Source of the DNA: Streptomyces pyxinae
Lineage (GTDB): Bacteria; Actinomycetota; Actinomycetes; Streptomycetales; Streptomycetaceae
Assembly: GCF_024756275.1 (NCBI RefSeq)
Contig: NZ_JANUGQ010000008.1
Location: 62,001-126,000, forward strand
Length of the DNA: 64,000 nucleotides
Direction: 5' to 3'
A program made the translations under genes and the position numbers. The notes beneath the pieces were generated by a model that was not told where the DNA came from, did no database searches, and saw only the letters and a program-made list of their open reading frames with translations. Position 1 is the first letter of the stretch; each line of letters opens with the position of its first letter. Below, piece by piece: positions 7,982 to 16,383 of the stretch.

Positions 7982-9244
7982 TCAGCGCGGGCCGGTGGCG
8001 CCCCCGGCGGTGGACCCGTCCACCCGGGGGCCGACCGTGGCGCCCGCGTCCGCGTCCGCGCTGTCCGCGCCCGCACCAGCGCCTCCGTCCGCCGCCGTAC
8101 CGACCTCGGCGTCCGGGTCCGCGTCCGCGCCCTCCGCCGCCCCGGCCGGTCCATCGGGCCGGCCGGCGTGCCCGGGGCGCTCGGCGTGCTCGTCACGCTC
8201 GTCCCGCTCGGGCAGCTCCGCCGCGAAGGCGGCGGCGGCCCGGACGAGCGGCAGGGCGAGCAGCGCCCCGGTTCCTTCCCCTACGGAGACGCCCTGGTCG
8301 AGCAGTGGGTTGAGCACCATCCGGTCCAGCGCCTTGGCCTGGGCCGGCTCCCCGGTCAGCTGGCCCGCCAGCCACCAGTCCGGCGCCCGGAACGCGGCCC
8401 GCTGGCCCACCAGGGCACACGCCGCCGACACCACCCCGTCCAGGATCACCGGCATCCGGCGCACCGCGCTCTGGAGCAGGAAGCCGGTGATCGCCGCCAG
8501 ATCCGCGCCGCCGACCGCGGCCAGCAGCTCCAGCTGGTCGCCCATGACCGAGCGGGCCCGGCGCAGCGCGTCCCGGATCGCCGCGCACTTGCGCATCCAC
8601 GCCAGGTCGTCGATCCCGGCACCGCCCCGGCCGGTCACCACCGAGGCGTCCGTCCCGCAGAGCGCCGCGATCAGCGTCCCGGCCGCCGTGGTGCCGCCGA
8701 CGCTCAGATCGCCCAGCACCACCAGATCGGTGCCCGAGTCGGCCTCCTCGTCCGCGATCGCCATGCCGAGCCGGACCGCCCGCTCCGCCTCCTCGGGCGT
8801 CAGCGCGTCCGCCACGTCGATCCGGCCGGAGCCGCGCCGCACCCGGTGGCGTACGACCTCCTCGGGCAGCAGCGCCGGATCGCAGTCCAGGCCCGCGTCG
8901 ACCACCCGTACCGGCACGTCCAGCGTCCGCGCCAGCACCGCCACCGGACCGGTCCCGTCCAGCACCGCCCGCACCAGCTCGTGGGCGCTGCCCGCCGGCC
9001 GGCCCGAGACGTCCAGCGCGGCCACCCCGTGGTCACCGGCGAACAGCACCACCCGGGGCCGTTCCACCGGCCGCACCGGGACGGCCCCCTGCGCGGCGGC
9101 CAGCCACTCGCCCAGTTCGTCCAGGCGCCCCAGCGCGCCGGGCCGGACGGCGAGCCGTTCCCGGCGTTCCTCGGCGTCCCGCCGGACGGCGCTGTCGGGG
9201 CGCTCGATCAGATCGGAGAAGTCGTCCAGATTCAGCCTGCTCAT
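7982..9244 (-). CDS. cobT: Nicotinate-nucleotide--dimethylbenzimidazole phosphoribosyltransferase
   Basis: CobT makes alpha-ribazole phosphate, the lower-ligand nucleotide of cobalamin. Family blocks are visible: VVLFAGDHGVAA, DLVVLGDLSVGGTTAAGTLIAAL, VTGRGGAGIDD, GGADLAAITGFLLQSA and LNPLLDQGVSVGEGTGA with the catalytic glutamate of that last block. The ATG gives MSRLNLDDFSDLIE, 420 residues. That is about 65 longer than usual, because the C terminus carries an Ala/Asp/Gly-rich acidic tail after AAAFAAELPERDE. The tail is probably disordered. Same strand as the CobU fusion upstream. Confidence 0.92.
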   Translation of the reverse strand: MSRLNLDDFSDLIERPDSAVRRDAEERRERLAVRPGALGRLDELGEWLAAAQGAVPVRPVERPRVVLFAGDHGVAALDVSGRPAGSAHELVRAVLDGTGPVAVLARTLDVPVRVVDAGLDCDPALLPEEVVRHRVRRGSGRIDVADALTPEEAERAVRLGMAIADEEADSGTDLVVLGDLSVGGTTAAGTLIAALCGTDASVVTGRGGAGIDDLAWMRKCAAIRDALRRARSVMGDQLELLAAVGGADLAAITGFLLQSAVRRMPVILDGVVSAACALVGQRAAFRAPDWWLAGQLTGEPAQAKALDRMVLNPLLDQGVSVGEGTGALLALPLVRAAAAFAAELPERDERDEHAERPGHAGRPDGPAGAAEGADADPDAEVGTAADGGAGAGADSADADAGATVGPRVDGSTAGGATGPR

Positions 9245-9506
9245 CCGGGCACAGTACCGCCGCCGACCGGCCCGCAGGCACCCCGCCGGAATCCGCCGGC
9301 CGGCCCCCGGGGACCTCACGGGGAACCCGCCGAATGCCGCCGGACACCGCCCGTACGCCCCCGGCCCCCGGGCCCTCGCCCCCCCGGGCCGCTGCCTCCC
9401 GGGCCCTCCGTCTCCCGGGCCCTCCGCCCCCGGGGCCAAGCGCCCTTCGGGCCCACCGCCCCGGCCACGGCCCCCCCGGGCCCCCGGGGCTCGTCCTCCC
9501 GCCGGT

Positions 9507-10706
9507 TCAGTCCTTCAGCACCAGCGCCTGCCCCGCCACCACCAGCAGCACCTGCTCGCACTCCCCGGCGACGGCGGCGTTCAGCCGGCCCAGCTCGTCC
9601 CGGAACCGCCGGCTCCCCGCGTCGGCCGGTACGATCCCGGCGCCCACCTCGTTGGTCACCGCCACGACCGTACGGGGCGTGGCCCGGACCGCCGCCACCA
9701 GCTCGCCGACCCGCTCCCGCAGCTCCCGCTCGCCGCCCTTGGCCCAGCGCTCGTCGTCCCAGGCGGTCACCCGGTCCATGGCGTCCGTCAGCCAGAGCGA
9801 CAGGCAGTCGATCAGCAGCGCCGGACCCGCGCCGCCGAGCAGTTCCACCAGCTCACAGGTCTCCTCGGTACGCCAGGAGGCCGGCCGGCGCTCCCGGTGC
9901 AGGCGGACCCGGCCCGCCCACTCGGCGTCCCCGGCGCGGGTGCCGCCGGTCGCCACGTACACCACCTCCGGGCAGGCCGCCAGCCGCCGCTCGGCCTCCA
10001 GCGACTTGCCGGACCGCGCCCCGCCGGTGACCAGGGTGCGCCGGGGCGCCGCCGGGGGTTCCCGGTACGCCCCCGCCGTCAGCGTCGTCCCGTCCGGCAC
10101 CGCCCGCGCCCCGTACGCCGCCAGCCGCCGGTCCAGCTCCCGCGCCTGCGGCACGTCGTGGTCCAGGTGCGCGGCCACCACGTCGGTGCCGGGACCGACC
10201 GCCCCCACCGCCCGGAGCCGCGCCAGCCCGTCCGGGCGGTGGGTCACGTCCGCGACGACCGTGTCGTACGGGCGCGGCGGCCCGGACACCCCGGCGGGGG
10301 CGCCGCCCGGCGGCAGATAGAGCAGCCGCTCCCCGTCCGGCGAGGTCACCTCGTACCCGGTGCCGGGCGCGTCCATCGGCACCGCCCGCACCCGGTGGCC
10401 GCTGATCAGCGTCAGCTCCCGGCCGTCCGGCACCCGCCCGGCCGCCGGCAGGCCCGGTGGCAGCTCCACCGCCGGCCCGTCGTGCGGATGCGTCAGCAGC
10501 ACCTGCCGTACGCCGCCCAGCGACCGCCCGGCCCGCGCGGCGGCCAGCGGGGCGCCGGGGGTGAGGTCGAGCAGCAGCGCACCGTCCACCAGTAGCGCGG
10601 TGGCGGCCCGGGCCGAGGCGCCGCGTGCGGTGGCACAGCCGGCGCAGGGGCAGTCGGGTCGGGGGAGCCCGGCGGGAGCGCCGGTGCCGAGCAGAGTCAG
10701 TTCCAC
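9507..10706 (-). CDS. cobU: Fusion of an MBL-fold (PhnP-like) domain with adenosylcobinamide kinase/guanylyltransferase
   Basis: The C-terminal half (residues about 224-399) is CobU, which phosphorylates adenosylcobinamide and transfers GMP to it: P-loop GGARSGKS, VYVATGGTRAGDAEW, HRERRPASWRTEE, LLIDCLSLWL and VTNEVGAGIVP. The N-terminal half (1-212) begins LLGTGAPAGLPRPDCPCAGC, as in PhnP-type metallo-beta-lactamase-fold enzymes, but the metal motif is degenerate (THPHDGP instead of HxHxDH). A GTG start is supported by GGGAGG nine bases upstream. With cobT and cobS it completes the nucleotide-loop pathway, apart from a CobC phosphatase not seen here. Confidence 0.9.
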   Translation of the reverse strand: MELTLLGTGAPAGLPRPDCPCAGCATARGASARAATALLVDGALLLDLTPGAPLAAARAGRSLGGVRQVLLTHPHDGPAVELPPGLPAAGRVPDGRELTLISGHRVRAVPMDAPGTGYEVTSPDGERLLYLPPGGAPAGVSGPPRPYDTVVADVTHRPDGLARLRAVGAVGPGTDVVAAHLDHDVPQARELDRRLAAYGARAVPDGTTLTAGAYREPPAAPRRTLVTGGARSGKSLEAERRLAACPEVVYVATGGTRAGDAEWAGRVRLHRERRPASWRTEETCELVELLGGAGPALLIDCLSLWLTDAMDRVTAWDDERWAKGGERELRERVGELVAAVRATPRTVVAVTNEVGAGIVPADAGSRRFRDELGRLNAAVAGECEQVLLVVAGQALVLKD

Positions 10707-10797
10707 CCGATGATCCTCCCGCGTCCCCGCGACCGGTGCGCGCCCGGCTACGCTGCGGGCAGCAAACCGATCATCCGGTGAACCCTGGGAGGCCCCG

Positions 10798-11010
10798 ATG
10801 GTGTGGACGTGGCGGTTCGAGAAGTCCGACGGTACGGAGGTCCAGCCGGCGGTCCAGCCGGAGGAGTTCACGACCCAGGGGGACGCGGAGTCCTGGATCG
10901 GGGAGACCTGGCGGGAGCTGCTGGAGGGCGGCGCGGCCCAGGTCACCCTCTACGAGGACGGCGCGAAGATCTACGGCCCGATGAGCCTGGACGCCGAAGC
11001 CGCCCAGTAG
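10798..11010 (+). CDS. Small conserved actinobacterial-type protein
   Basis: A 70-residue protein with ATG preceded by GGGAGG at good spacing. The sequence MVWTWRFEKSDGTEV with an acidic middle and the ending DGAKIYGPMSL looks like a compact beta-rich protein. I recall similar small proteins in streptomycetes but know no function. It is divergent from the cobU fusion, and the 91-bp gap between them must hold both promoters. Confidence 0.75.
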   Translation: MVWTWRFEKSDGTEVQPAVQPEEFTTQGDAESWIGETWRELLEGGAAQVTLYEDGAKIYGPMSLDAEAAQ

Positions 11011-11763
11011 CCCCGGCCACCGGTGGGCGGGGCCCGGCCCACCCGGGCCCGAGCCCCGCCCACTCCGCCGCGCCAGGTCCCGGTCCACGCGCCCGCCCTG
11101 GCTCTCCGGGCCCGGGGCCGCCCGCCCGGTCTCCGGTGCAGGTTCCCCCGAGCCGGGCCCACTCGTCCGCACCCGGGCTCGCGCCGGGCCCGAGGGCCGC
11201 CCCGGTCCACCCGGGCCCCGCCCGCTCCACGCGCCCCGGCCTTCCGGGCCTGGGACCACCCGCCCGGTCTCCGGCACAGGCTCCCCGGAGCCGGGCCCCG
11301 TCCACGCACCCGCCTTGACTCTCGGGGCCCGGGGGCCGCCCGCCCGGTCTCTCCGGCGCAGGCTCCCCGGAGCCGGGCCCACTCGTCCGGACTTCGGGCC
11401 CGGGCCCAATCGTCCGGACCCGGACCCGAAGGACACCCACGCCTCAGGAATCGCGCCCCGCAAGGCGCCCGGCCCGAAGACCGCCCCGCGCCCGCGAGGC
11501 TCCCGGTCCCCGGCAGGTCGCCGTCGCCTCCGTCCCGGACCCTTCGGAAGGCGTCTCGCCCGGGCGGCTCCGGCCGCCGGTTCCAGGACCGACGGGGGCT
11601 CCGGTACCGGCTGAGGCCCCTCGGGCACGGGTCTCGTCCGTGCGCGGGGCCGCGTCCCGCGCTACGGAGGGCGGGCGCCACCCGCCCCGGCCGCCGCCGT
11701 CGGGGGGCACCGGGCTCCGGAAGGGGCCCGGCCCCCGCACCGCCCCGGGCCCGGGCCCCGTCC
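11011..11763. repeat. Gene-free region with three degenerate repeats
   Basis: No gene is supported in these 750 bases. Three copies of a roughly 70-bp imperfect unit lie at 11103-11170, 11242-11310 and 11319-11390. Each contains CCCGCCCGGTCTCCGG, then GCAGGCTCCCCGGAGCCGGG, and copies one and three continue with CCCACTCGTCCG. The open frames here on both strands are repetitive Pro/Gly/Arg text and lack start signals. The stretch from 11440 to 11763 is GC-rich sequence in which I see nothing further. Confidence 0.75.
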
Positions 11764-12873
11764 TCACATCTCGCCCAGCGTCACCGTCACCGTGTGCTCC
11801 CGGTCGTCCCGGTCGTAGACCACGGCCACCCGCTCGTCGGGCTTGCGCGGGGCCAGGGCCTCCAGCAGGGAGGTGATGGTGGTGATCGGGGCGTCCCCGA
11901 GCCGCTTGATCACATCGCCGGACCGGAGCCCCGCCCGCGCCGCCGCCCCGCCGGACTCCGCCGCCACGATCGCGACGCCCTTCGGCTGGTAGTTCCGGCC
12001 CAGCACCGTGCGGCCCTCGATGTCCAGCGCCGCCCGGCCGGAGTCGGTCACCCGGCCGTGGCGCACGATCTGGCCGGCCACCGTACGGACCATGGAGGAC
12101 GGGATGGCGAAGCCGATGCCCGGCGCCGCGCTGCCGAGACCCGGGTCGGCGGCCGCCAGGGTGGGGATGCCGATGACCTCGCCGGAGAGATTGACCAGCG
12201 CGCCCCCGCTGTTGCCCGGGTTGATCGCGGCCGAGGTCTGCACCATGTTCCCGAGCGTCGCGCCCCCGCCGCGCTCGGGACTCTCGCTCACGGTCCGGCC
12301 GGTGGCCGAGACGATGCCCTGGGTGACGCTGCTGGACAGCCCGAGCGGCGACCCCATGGCCAGCACGATCTGGCCCACCTCCACCTTCGAGGAGTCGCCC
12401 AGCGTCGCGGGCCGCAGCCCGGTGGCCGAGCCCTCCACCTTGATCACGGCCAGGTCCTGTTCCGGGTAGCTGGAGACCAGCCGGGCGGTGAGCGGCCGGC
12501 CGCCGGTCGCGGCGGTGACCCGGAACGTCCGCTCGCCCCCAACCACATGGGCGTTGGTCACCACATGGCCCCGGGAGTCGAACACCACCCCGGACCCCAG
12601 GCTCCGCCCCGCCTCGATCTGCACCACCGACGGCAGGACGTCCTTGATCACGGTCCGGTACGCGTTCTCCAGATCGGCCGCCGGACTCGGCGCGGCCGCC
12701 GCCCGGGTCGCGGCCGCCGCCGGGGCCCGGACCGGCGCCGCAGGCGACGAACAGCCGGCCGTCCCCGCCAGCAGGACCACCCAGGTCAGTACGGTCACGG
12801 CGGCCGGCACGACCGGCGGGACGGCGGCCCGGGTCACCCCGGCCGGCCGGAAGAGCACACGAAGGTCACCCAT
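11764..12873 (-). CDS. Trypsin-like serine protease with PDZ domain (DegP/HtrA family)
   Basis: A 369-residue extracytoplasmic protease. The N terminus has a membrane segment ending in GTAGC (Cys41), a weak lipobox, so it is either a lipoprotein or a signal-anchored protein. The chymotrypsin-like domain shows the triad: His109 in TNAHVV, Asp140 in DLAVIKV and Ser222 in NPGNSGGAL. A PDZ domain follows (about 275-369; AARAGLRSGDVIKRLGDAPI). Members degrade or refold damaged envelope proteins. It is transcribed away from the repeat region, and the methyltransferase gene lies upstream on the same strand, 195 bp away. Confidence 0.92.
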   Translation of the reverse strand: MGDLRVLFRPAGVTRAAVPPVVPAAVTVLTWVVLLAGTAGCSSPAAPVRAPAAAATRAAAAPSPAADLENAYRTVIKDVLPSVVQIEAGRSLGSGVVFDSRGHVVTNAHVVGGERTFRVTAATGGRPLTARLVSSYPEQDLAVIKVEGSATGLRPATLGDSSKVEVGQIVLAMGSPLGLSSSVTQGIVSATGRTVSESPERGGGATLGNMVQTSAAINPGNSGGALVNLSGEVIGIPTLAAADPGLGSAAPGIGFAIPSSMVRTVAGQIVRHGRVTDSGRAALDIEGRTVLGRNYQPKGVAIVAAESGGAAARAGLRSGDVIKRLGDAPITTITSLLEALAPRKPDERVAVVYDRDDREHTVTVTLGEM

Positions 12874-12899
12874 GCTCGGAGTATCCCGGCCACCGGCCG

Positions 12900-13068
12900 C
12901 ACCGGCCCGTCCGGAGGGTCCGATCAGGTGCGGTCAGGTGCGATCGGCTCCGGCCGGAGCCGGCCGGCCAGGGCCCGACACTCGTCAGGGGCCAACCGGC
13001 CCCGGTCACGTCCGGCCGGGTCAGCCGGTCCCGGTCAGGGTCGCGTCCGGCCGGGTCGGGTCACGGGC
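12900..13068. repeat. Short degenerate repeats between protease and methyltransferase genes
   Basis: The gap contains several near copies of GTCCGGCCGGGTC and of GGTGCGGTCAGG/GGTGCGATCGG motifs. No gene or clear hairpin with a T-tract is visible. Confidence 0.45.
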
Positions 13069-13974
13069 TCAGCCCCGTACCCCGCAGAGATGGAGCAGCG
13101 CCGCCACCCGGCGGTACGGCTCGGTGCGCCCGGCGCGGTCCTCGGCGGCGAGCAGCCGCTCCAGGTCGACGGCGGCCGGGAGGCCCTGGTCGGGCGGGAC
13201 GTTGTCGGTGAAGACCCGCACCCCGTACCAGGCGTGCAGCGGGGCGGCGATCCCGGCCAGCGTGGCCGTCAGGCTCTCCAGCCGGTCCGCCCGCACGGTC
13301 CCGCCCGGCCGGTCGGCGCGGGCACCGGTGTCGAACGCGGCCAGCGCGCCCGCCCAGTCCCCGGCGAGGCCCGGCCGCAGGGCCAGGGCGTCGGCGTTCC
13401 GTACCACCAGGGAGAGCAGGCCGCCCGGGGCCAGCATCCGGGCCAGCCCGGCGAGCAGCGGGTCCGGCTCCTCCACGTACATCAGCACCCCGTGGCAGAG
13501 CACCACGTCGAAACTGCCCGGCAGGAAGTGGACCCCGGTCTCCCGGCCGTCCCCCTCCACCAGCCGCACCCGCTCCCGGATGCCGGCCGGCTCACCGGCG
13601 AGCGCCTCCCGGGCCGCCTTGAGCAGCCCGGCGTCCGCCTCCATGCCGGTGATGGTGTGCCCGGCGCGGGCCAGCCGCAGCGCCTGCGCGCCCTGGCCCA
13701 TGCCCACATCGAGTATCCGCAGCCGCTGGCCCACCGGATAGCGGCCGGCTATCTGCTCGTCGAGCTGGCGGGCGACGATCTCCTGGCGGACGGTGTCGCG
13801 CAGCCCGCCGGGCCACTCCAGCCACTCGTCGGCGGCCGGGTCCCGGGGCCCGCCGGCCCGGTCCCGGGCCGCGTCGTCCAGCGCACCCCGGAAACCCGCG
13901 GCGCCGTCCGCGTACGCGTCCGGCCCGGCGCCACCGCTCCCGGGGCCCGCCCATCCGGCGGAGTCGCCGGTCAG
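13069..13974 (-). CDS. SAM-dependent methyltransferase, probable non-standard CTG start
   Basis: A Rossmann-fold class I methyltransferase: motif I ILDVGMGQG, then GMEADAGLL, RLVEGDG and DVVLCHGVLMYVEEPD. Substrate unknown. The only standard start in frame is a GTG at 13734, which would place motif I at residue 8 and remove a helix-forming stretch (EWLEWPGG, VRQEIVARQLDEQIAGRYP) expected before it. The frame is open back to a CTG at 13972-13974 that overlaps the upstream stop (CTGA) and has GGGGAG five bases before it, so I extend the gene to there (about 301 residues). The exact start is inference; the core from 13734 is certain. Confidence 0.75.
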   Translation of the reverse strand: MTGDSAGWAGPGSGGAGPDAYADGAAGFRGALDDAARDRAGGPRDPAADEWLEWPGGLRDTVRQEIVARQLDEQIAGRYPVGQRLRILDVGMGQGAQALRLARAGHTITGMEADAGLLKAAREALAGEPAGIRERVRLVEGDGRETGVHFLPGSFDVVLCHGVLMYVEEPDPLLAGLARMLAPGGLLSLVVRNADALALRPGLAGDWAGALAAFDTGARADRPGGTVRADRLESLTATLAGIAAPLHAWYGVRVFTDNVPPDQGLPAAVDLERLLAAEDRAGRTEPYRRVAALLHLCGVRG

Positions 13975-14567
13975 GGCCGCTCCCCGCGCTTGACCTTCGG
14001 CTTCGGCAGCCGCAGCCGCCGGATCTGGAGCGAACGCATCAGGCCGTACGCCACCGCGCCACGCTTGGGCGCGTCCGGGAAGCGCTCCCGCAACTGCTTC
14101 TTCAGCCGGAAGGCGACCCCGATCGAGTCGAGGACGATCAGCACGATCACCCCGAGCCAGAGCGTCAGCGCGATGTTCTGGAGCTGCGGCACCTTGATCA
14201 TGGAGAGGACCAGGATCACCACGGCGAGCGGCAGGAAGAACTCCGCGACGCAGAAGCGGGAGTCGATGAAGTCGCGCACGAACCGGCGCACCGGGCCCTT
14301 GTCCCGGGCGGGCAGATAGCGCTCGTCACCGCTGGCCAGGGCCTCGCGCTGCTTGGACAGGTCCGCGCGGCGCGCCTCGCGCTGGCGGCGCATCGCCTCC
14401 TTGCGGTCCATCGGCGCCGACGAGGCGCGGCGGCGCTGGGTCTGGGCCTCACTCCGCTTCGGGGTCGGGCGGCCCTTCGGGGCCTGGGGGTCGCGGGGCT
14501 GCTTGGAGAGGTCCGCCGTCACCGATGCGGTGGGGGCCTTCTCATCCTTCGTACGGCTACGGAACAC
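13971..14567 (-). CDS. DUF3043 family membrane protein
   Basis: A 198-residue protein. It opens with VFRSRTKDEKAP, continues with a very basic stretch (PKGRPTPKRSEAQTQRRR, REARRADLSKQREALASGDERYLPARDKGPVRR) and has two membrane helices near residues 120-165. This is the layout of DUF3043, a conserved actinobacterial family without an assigned function. The GTG at 14565-14567 is chosen by that N-terminal pattern; no strong ribosome site precedes it. The open frame extends much further upstream, but that part is antisense to pspA. The gene is divergent from pspA and couples to the methyltransferase at its end. Confidence 0.85.
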   Translation of the reverse strand: MFRSRTKDEKAPTASVTADLSKQPRDPQAPKGRPTPKRSEAQTQRRRASSAPMDRKEAMRRQREARRADLSKQREALASGDERYLPARDKGPVRRFVRDFIDSRFCVAEFFLPLAVVILVLSMIKVPQLQNIALTLWLGVIVLIVLDSIGVAFRLKKQLRERFPDAPKRGAVAYGLMRSLQIRRLRLPKPKVKRGERP

Positions 14568-14822
14568 AAAGCCCAAGGGTACGGGGTCGCCCGTGGCGGC
14601 CCCAGCCCCTCCGGGAACGATCCGGCAACGGCCCGCGTCCCCCATACCAACTCCACCCCGGGGTCCTCTACTCCCTGGGCCGGACGCACGGCCGCGGCCA
14701 GTCGTTCTTGGGGAGGAGCGCATCCGTATCGGAACAGTGCGGTAATGGAGGCAGGGCCCGTACTGTGGGTCCTGTTGGAGTGCCGGAGCCGAGTCCGTCA
14801 GAAAAGGGGGCGCGCGAAGCCC

Positions 14823-15626
14823 ATGAGCGGTGTGATGAAGCGTATGGGGATGATCTTCCGCGCGAAGGCAAACAAGGCCCTGGACCGGGCCGAGGATCCG
14901 CGCGAGACCCTCGACTACTCGTACCAGAAGCAGCTGGAACTGCTCCAGAAGGTCCGCCGGGGCGTCGCGGACGTGGCCACCTCCCGCAAGCGCCTCGAAC
15001 TGCAGCTGAACCAGCTCCAGGGCCAGTCGGCCAAGCTGGAGGACCAGGGCCGCAAGGCGCTGGCGCTCGGCCGCGAGGACCTGGCCCGGGAGGCGCTCTC
15101 CCGCCGGGCCGCGCTCCAGCAGCAGGTCACCGACCTGGAGACCCAGCACCAGACGCTCCAGGGCGAGGAGGAGAAGCTGACCCTCGCCGCCCAGCGCCTC
15201 CAGGCCAAGGTCGACGCCTTCCGCACCAAGAAGGAGACGATCAAGGCCACCTACACCGCGGCCCAGGCGCAGACCCGGATCGCGGAGTCGTTCTCCGGCA
15301 TCTCGGAGGAGATGAGCGACGTCGGTGTCGCCATCCAGCGCGCCGAGGACAAGACCGCCCAGCTCCAGGCGCGGGCCGGCGCCATCGACGAGCTGCTCGC
15401 CTCGGGTGCCCTGGACGACCAGTCGGGGCTGGCCAAGGACGACATCCAGGCCGAGCTGGACCGGCTCTCCGGCGGTACGGACGTCGAGCTGGAGCTCCAG
15501 CGGATGAAGGCCGAGCTGGCCGGCGGCTCCTCCCAGCAGGCCATCGAGGGCGGCGCGGCCTCGCCCCAGGCCCGCCCGCAGGACCAGTCCCAGCAGACCG
15601 GCCGCCCCCGGTTCGACAAGCAGTGA
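14823..15626 (+). CDS. pspA: PspA/IM30 family membrane-stress protein
   Basis: A 267-residue, almost entirely helical coiled-coil protein with the family start MKRMGMIFRAKANKALDRAEDP and SYQKQLELLQKVRRGVADVATSRKRLE. PspA oligomers bind and stabilise the cytoplasmic membrane under envelope stress. An upstream in-frame GTG-type extension to 14745 is rejected because the ATG used here matches the conserved N terminus. The C-terminal 25 residues are Gln/Pro-rich. The PspAA gene follows after 64 bases, and promoters must lie in 14568-14822, shared with the divergent DUF3043 gene. Confidence 0.93.
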   Translation: MSGVMKRMGMIFRAKANKALDRAEDPRETLDYSYQKQLELLQKVRRGVADVATSRKRLELQLNQLQGQSAKLEDQGRKALALGREDLAREALSRRAALQQQVTDLETQHQTLQGEEEKLTLAAQRLQAKVDAFRTKKETIKATYTAAQAQTRIAESFSGISEEMSDVGVAIQRAEDKTAQLQARAGAIDELLASGALDDQSGLAKDDIQAELDRLSGGTDVELELQRMKAELAGGSSQQAIEGGAASPQARPQDQSQQTGRPRFDKQ

Positions 15627-15690
15627 CCGGTAGCCACCAGCAGTGATCGAGCAGTGACCGAGCGGTGCCGATGACCGGAAGGACGGCGTC

Positions 15691-15975
15691 ATGATCGTAC
15701 GGATCATGGGGGAGGGCCAGGTCGAGCTGACCGAGGCCCATGTCCGTGAGCTGGACGCGCTCGACGACGAGCTGCTGGCCGAGGTGGAGCGGGGGGACGG
15801 CGACGGCTTCCGCCGCACCCTGGCCGCTCTGCTCGACCGGGTCCGCGCGCTCGGCACCCCGCTGCCGGACGACTCCCTGGAGCCGTCCGGGCTGGTCCTC
15901 CCGGCCCCGGACGCCACCCTGGACGAGGTCCGGACGCTGCTCTCCGACGACGGCCTGATCCCGCCGCCCGCCTGA
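15691..15975 (+). CDS. pspAA: PspA-associated protein PspAA
   Basis: A 94-residue acidic protein starting MIVRIMGEGQVELTEAHVRELDALDDELLAEVE, the pattern of the small PspAA proteins that sit beside PspA in actinobacteria. It probably partners with PspA or tunes the stress response; the mechanism is not visible from sequence. A strong hairpin at 16175-16208 probably ends the two-gene transcript. Confidence 0.85.
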   Translation: MIVRIMGEGQVELTEAHVRELDALDDELLAEVERGDGDGFRRTLAALLDRVRALGTPLPDDSLEPSGLVLPAPDATLDEVRTLLSDDGLIPPPA

Positions 15976-16383
15976 CGGCCTTCCGCCGGCCGACGGTCCG
16001 TTCCGCCTCGGGCCTCCGTCCCGGGCCTGACGGCCTGCTCCGGCCTCCGGCCCGACGGCCTGCTCCTGCCCCGGACCCGGCCCGGTGGCCTCTCGGCAAA
16101 CGGCCGCTCCCGGCCCTACCGGCGCTCCCGCCGTACGCCTCCACTCCGGACCACTCCGCGCCACTCCACATCCGCCGAGCCCCCGCCCCGCCCGGGACGG
16201 GGGCTCGGCGCTGCCGGTCGCCGGGCCTGGCGCCCCCGGGCCCGAGAGACATCCGGCCCCGGGCCCCGGCGCGTACCCGGGAGGCCTCCGCCCCCACCCG
16301 GTTCCGGCACCGGTGGGTCCGTCTGAGTCTGTCTGGGTCCTTCTGGGTCCGTCTGGGTCCGGCCACCCCGTACCGTTCTGGAC
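15976..16383. other. Gene-free gap with short repeats, a hairpin and the kinase promoter
   Basis: Repeated GACGGCCTGCTCC-type text lies at 16000-16090. A perfect hairpin follows at 16175-16208. Four copies of a TCTGGGTCC-type 10-11-bp unit lie at 16321-16365. A likely -10 box, TACCGT, at 16371-16376 stands seven bases before the GTG of the histidine kinase. Confidence 0.65.
16175..16208 (+). terminator. Perfect 11-bp stem hairpin after pspAA
   Basis: CCGAGCCCCCG and its exact complement CGGGGGCTCGG are separated by 12 bases. There is no T-tract, as is common for streptomycete terminators. Confidence 0.65.

Noticed and set aside
7705-8196. N-terminal extension of the LPG-synthase-like protein by about 160 residues
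   Set aside because: The extension is low-complexity Arg/Thr/Pro text overlapping the end of cobT antisense and a tandem duplication; the protein has a natural start at 7704 or 7725.
10771-11681. Overlapping minus-strand frames with repeated GSGEPAPETGR text
   Set aside because: These frames read through the repeat field and into the antisense of the 70-residue gene; several frames give equally repetitive text, so none is credible.
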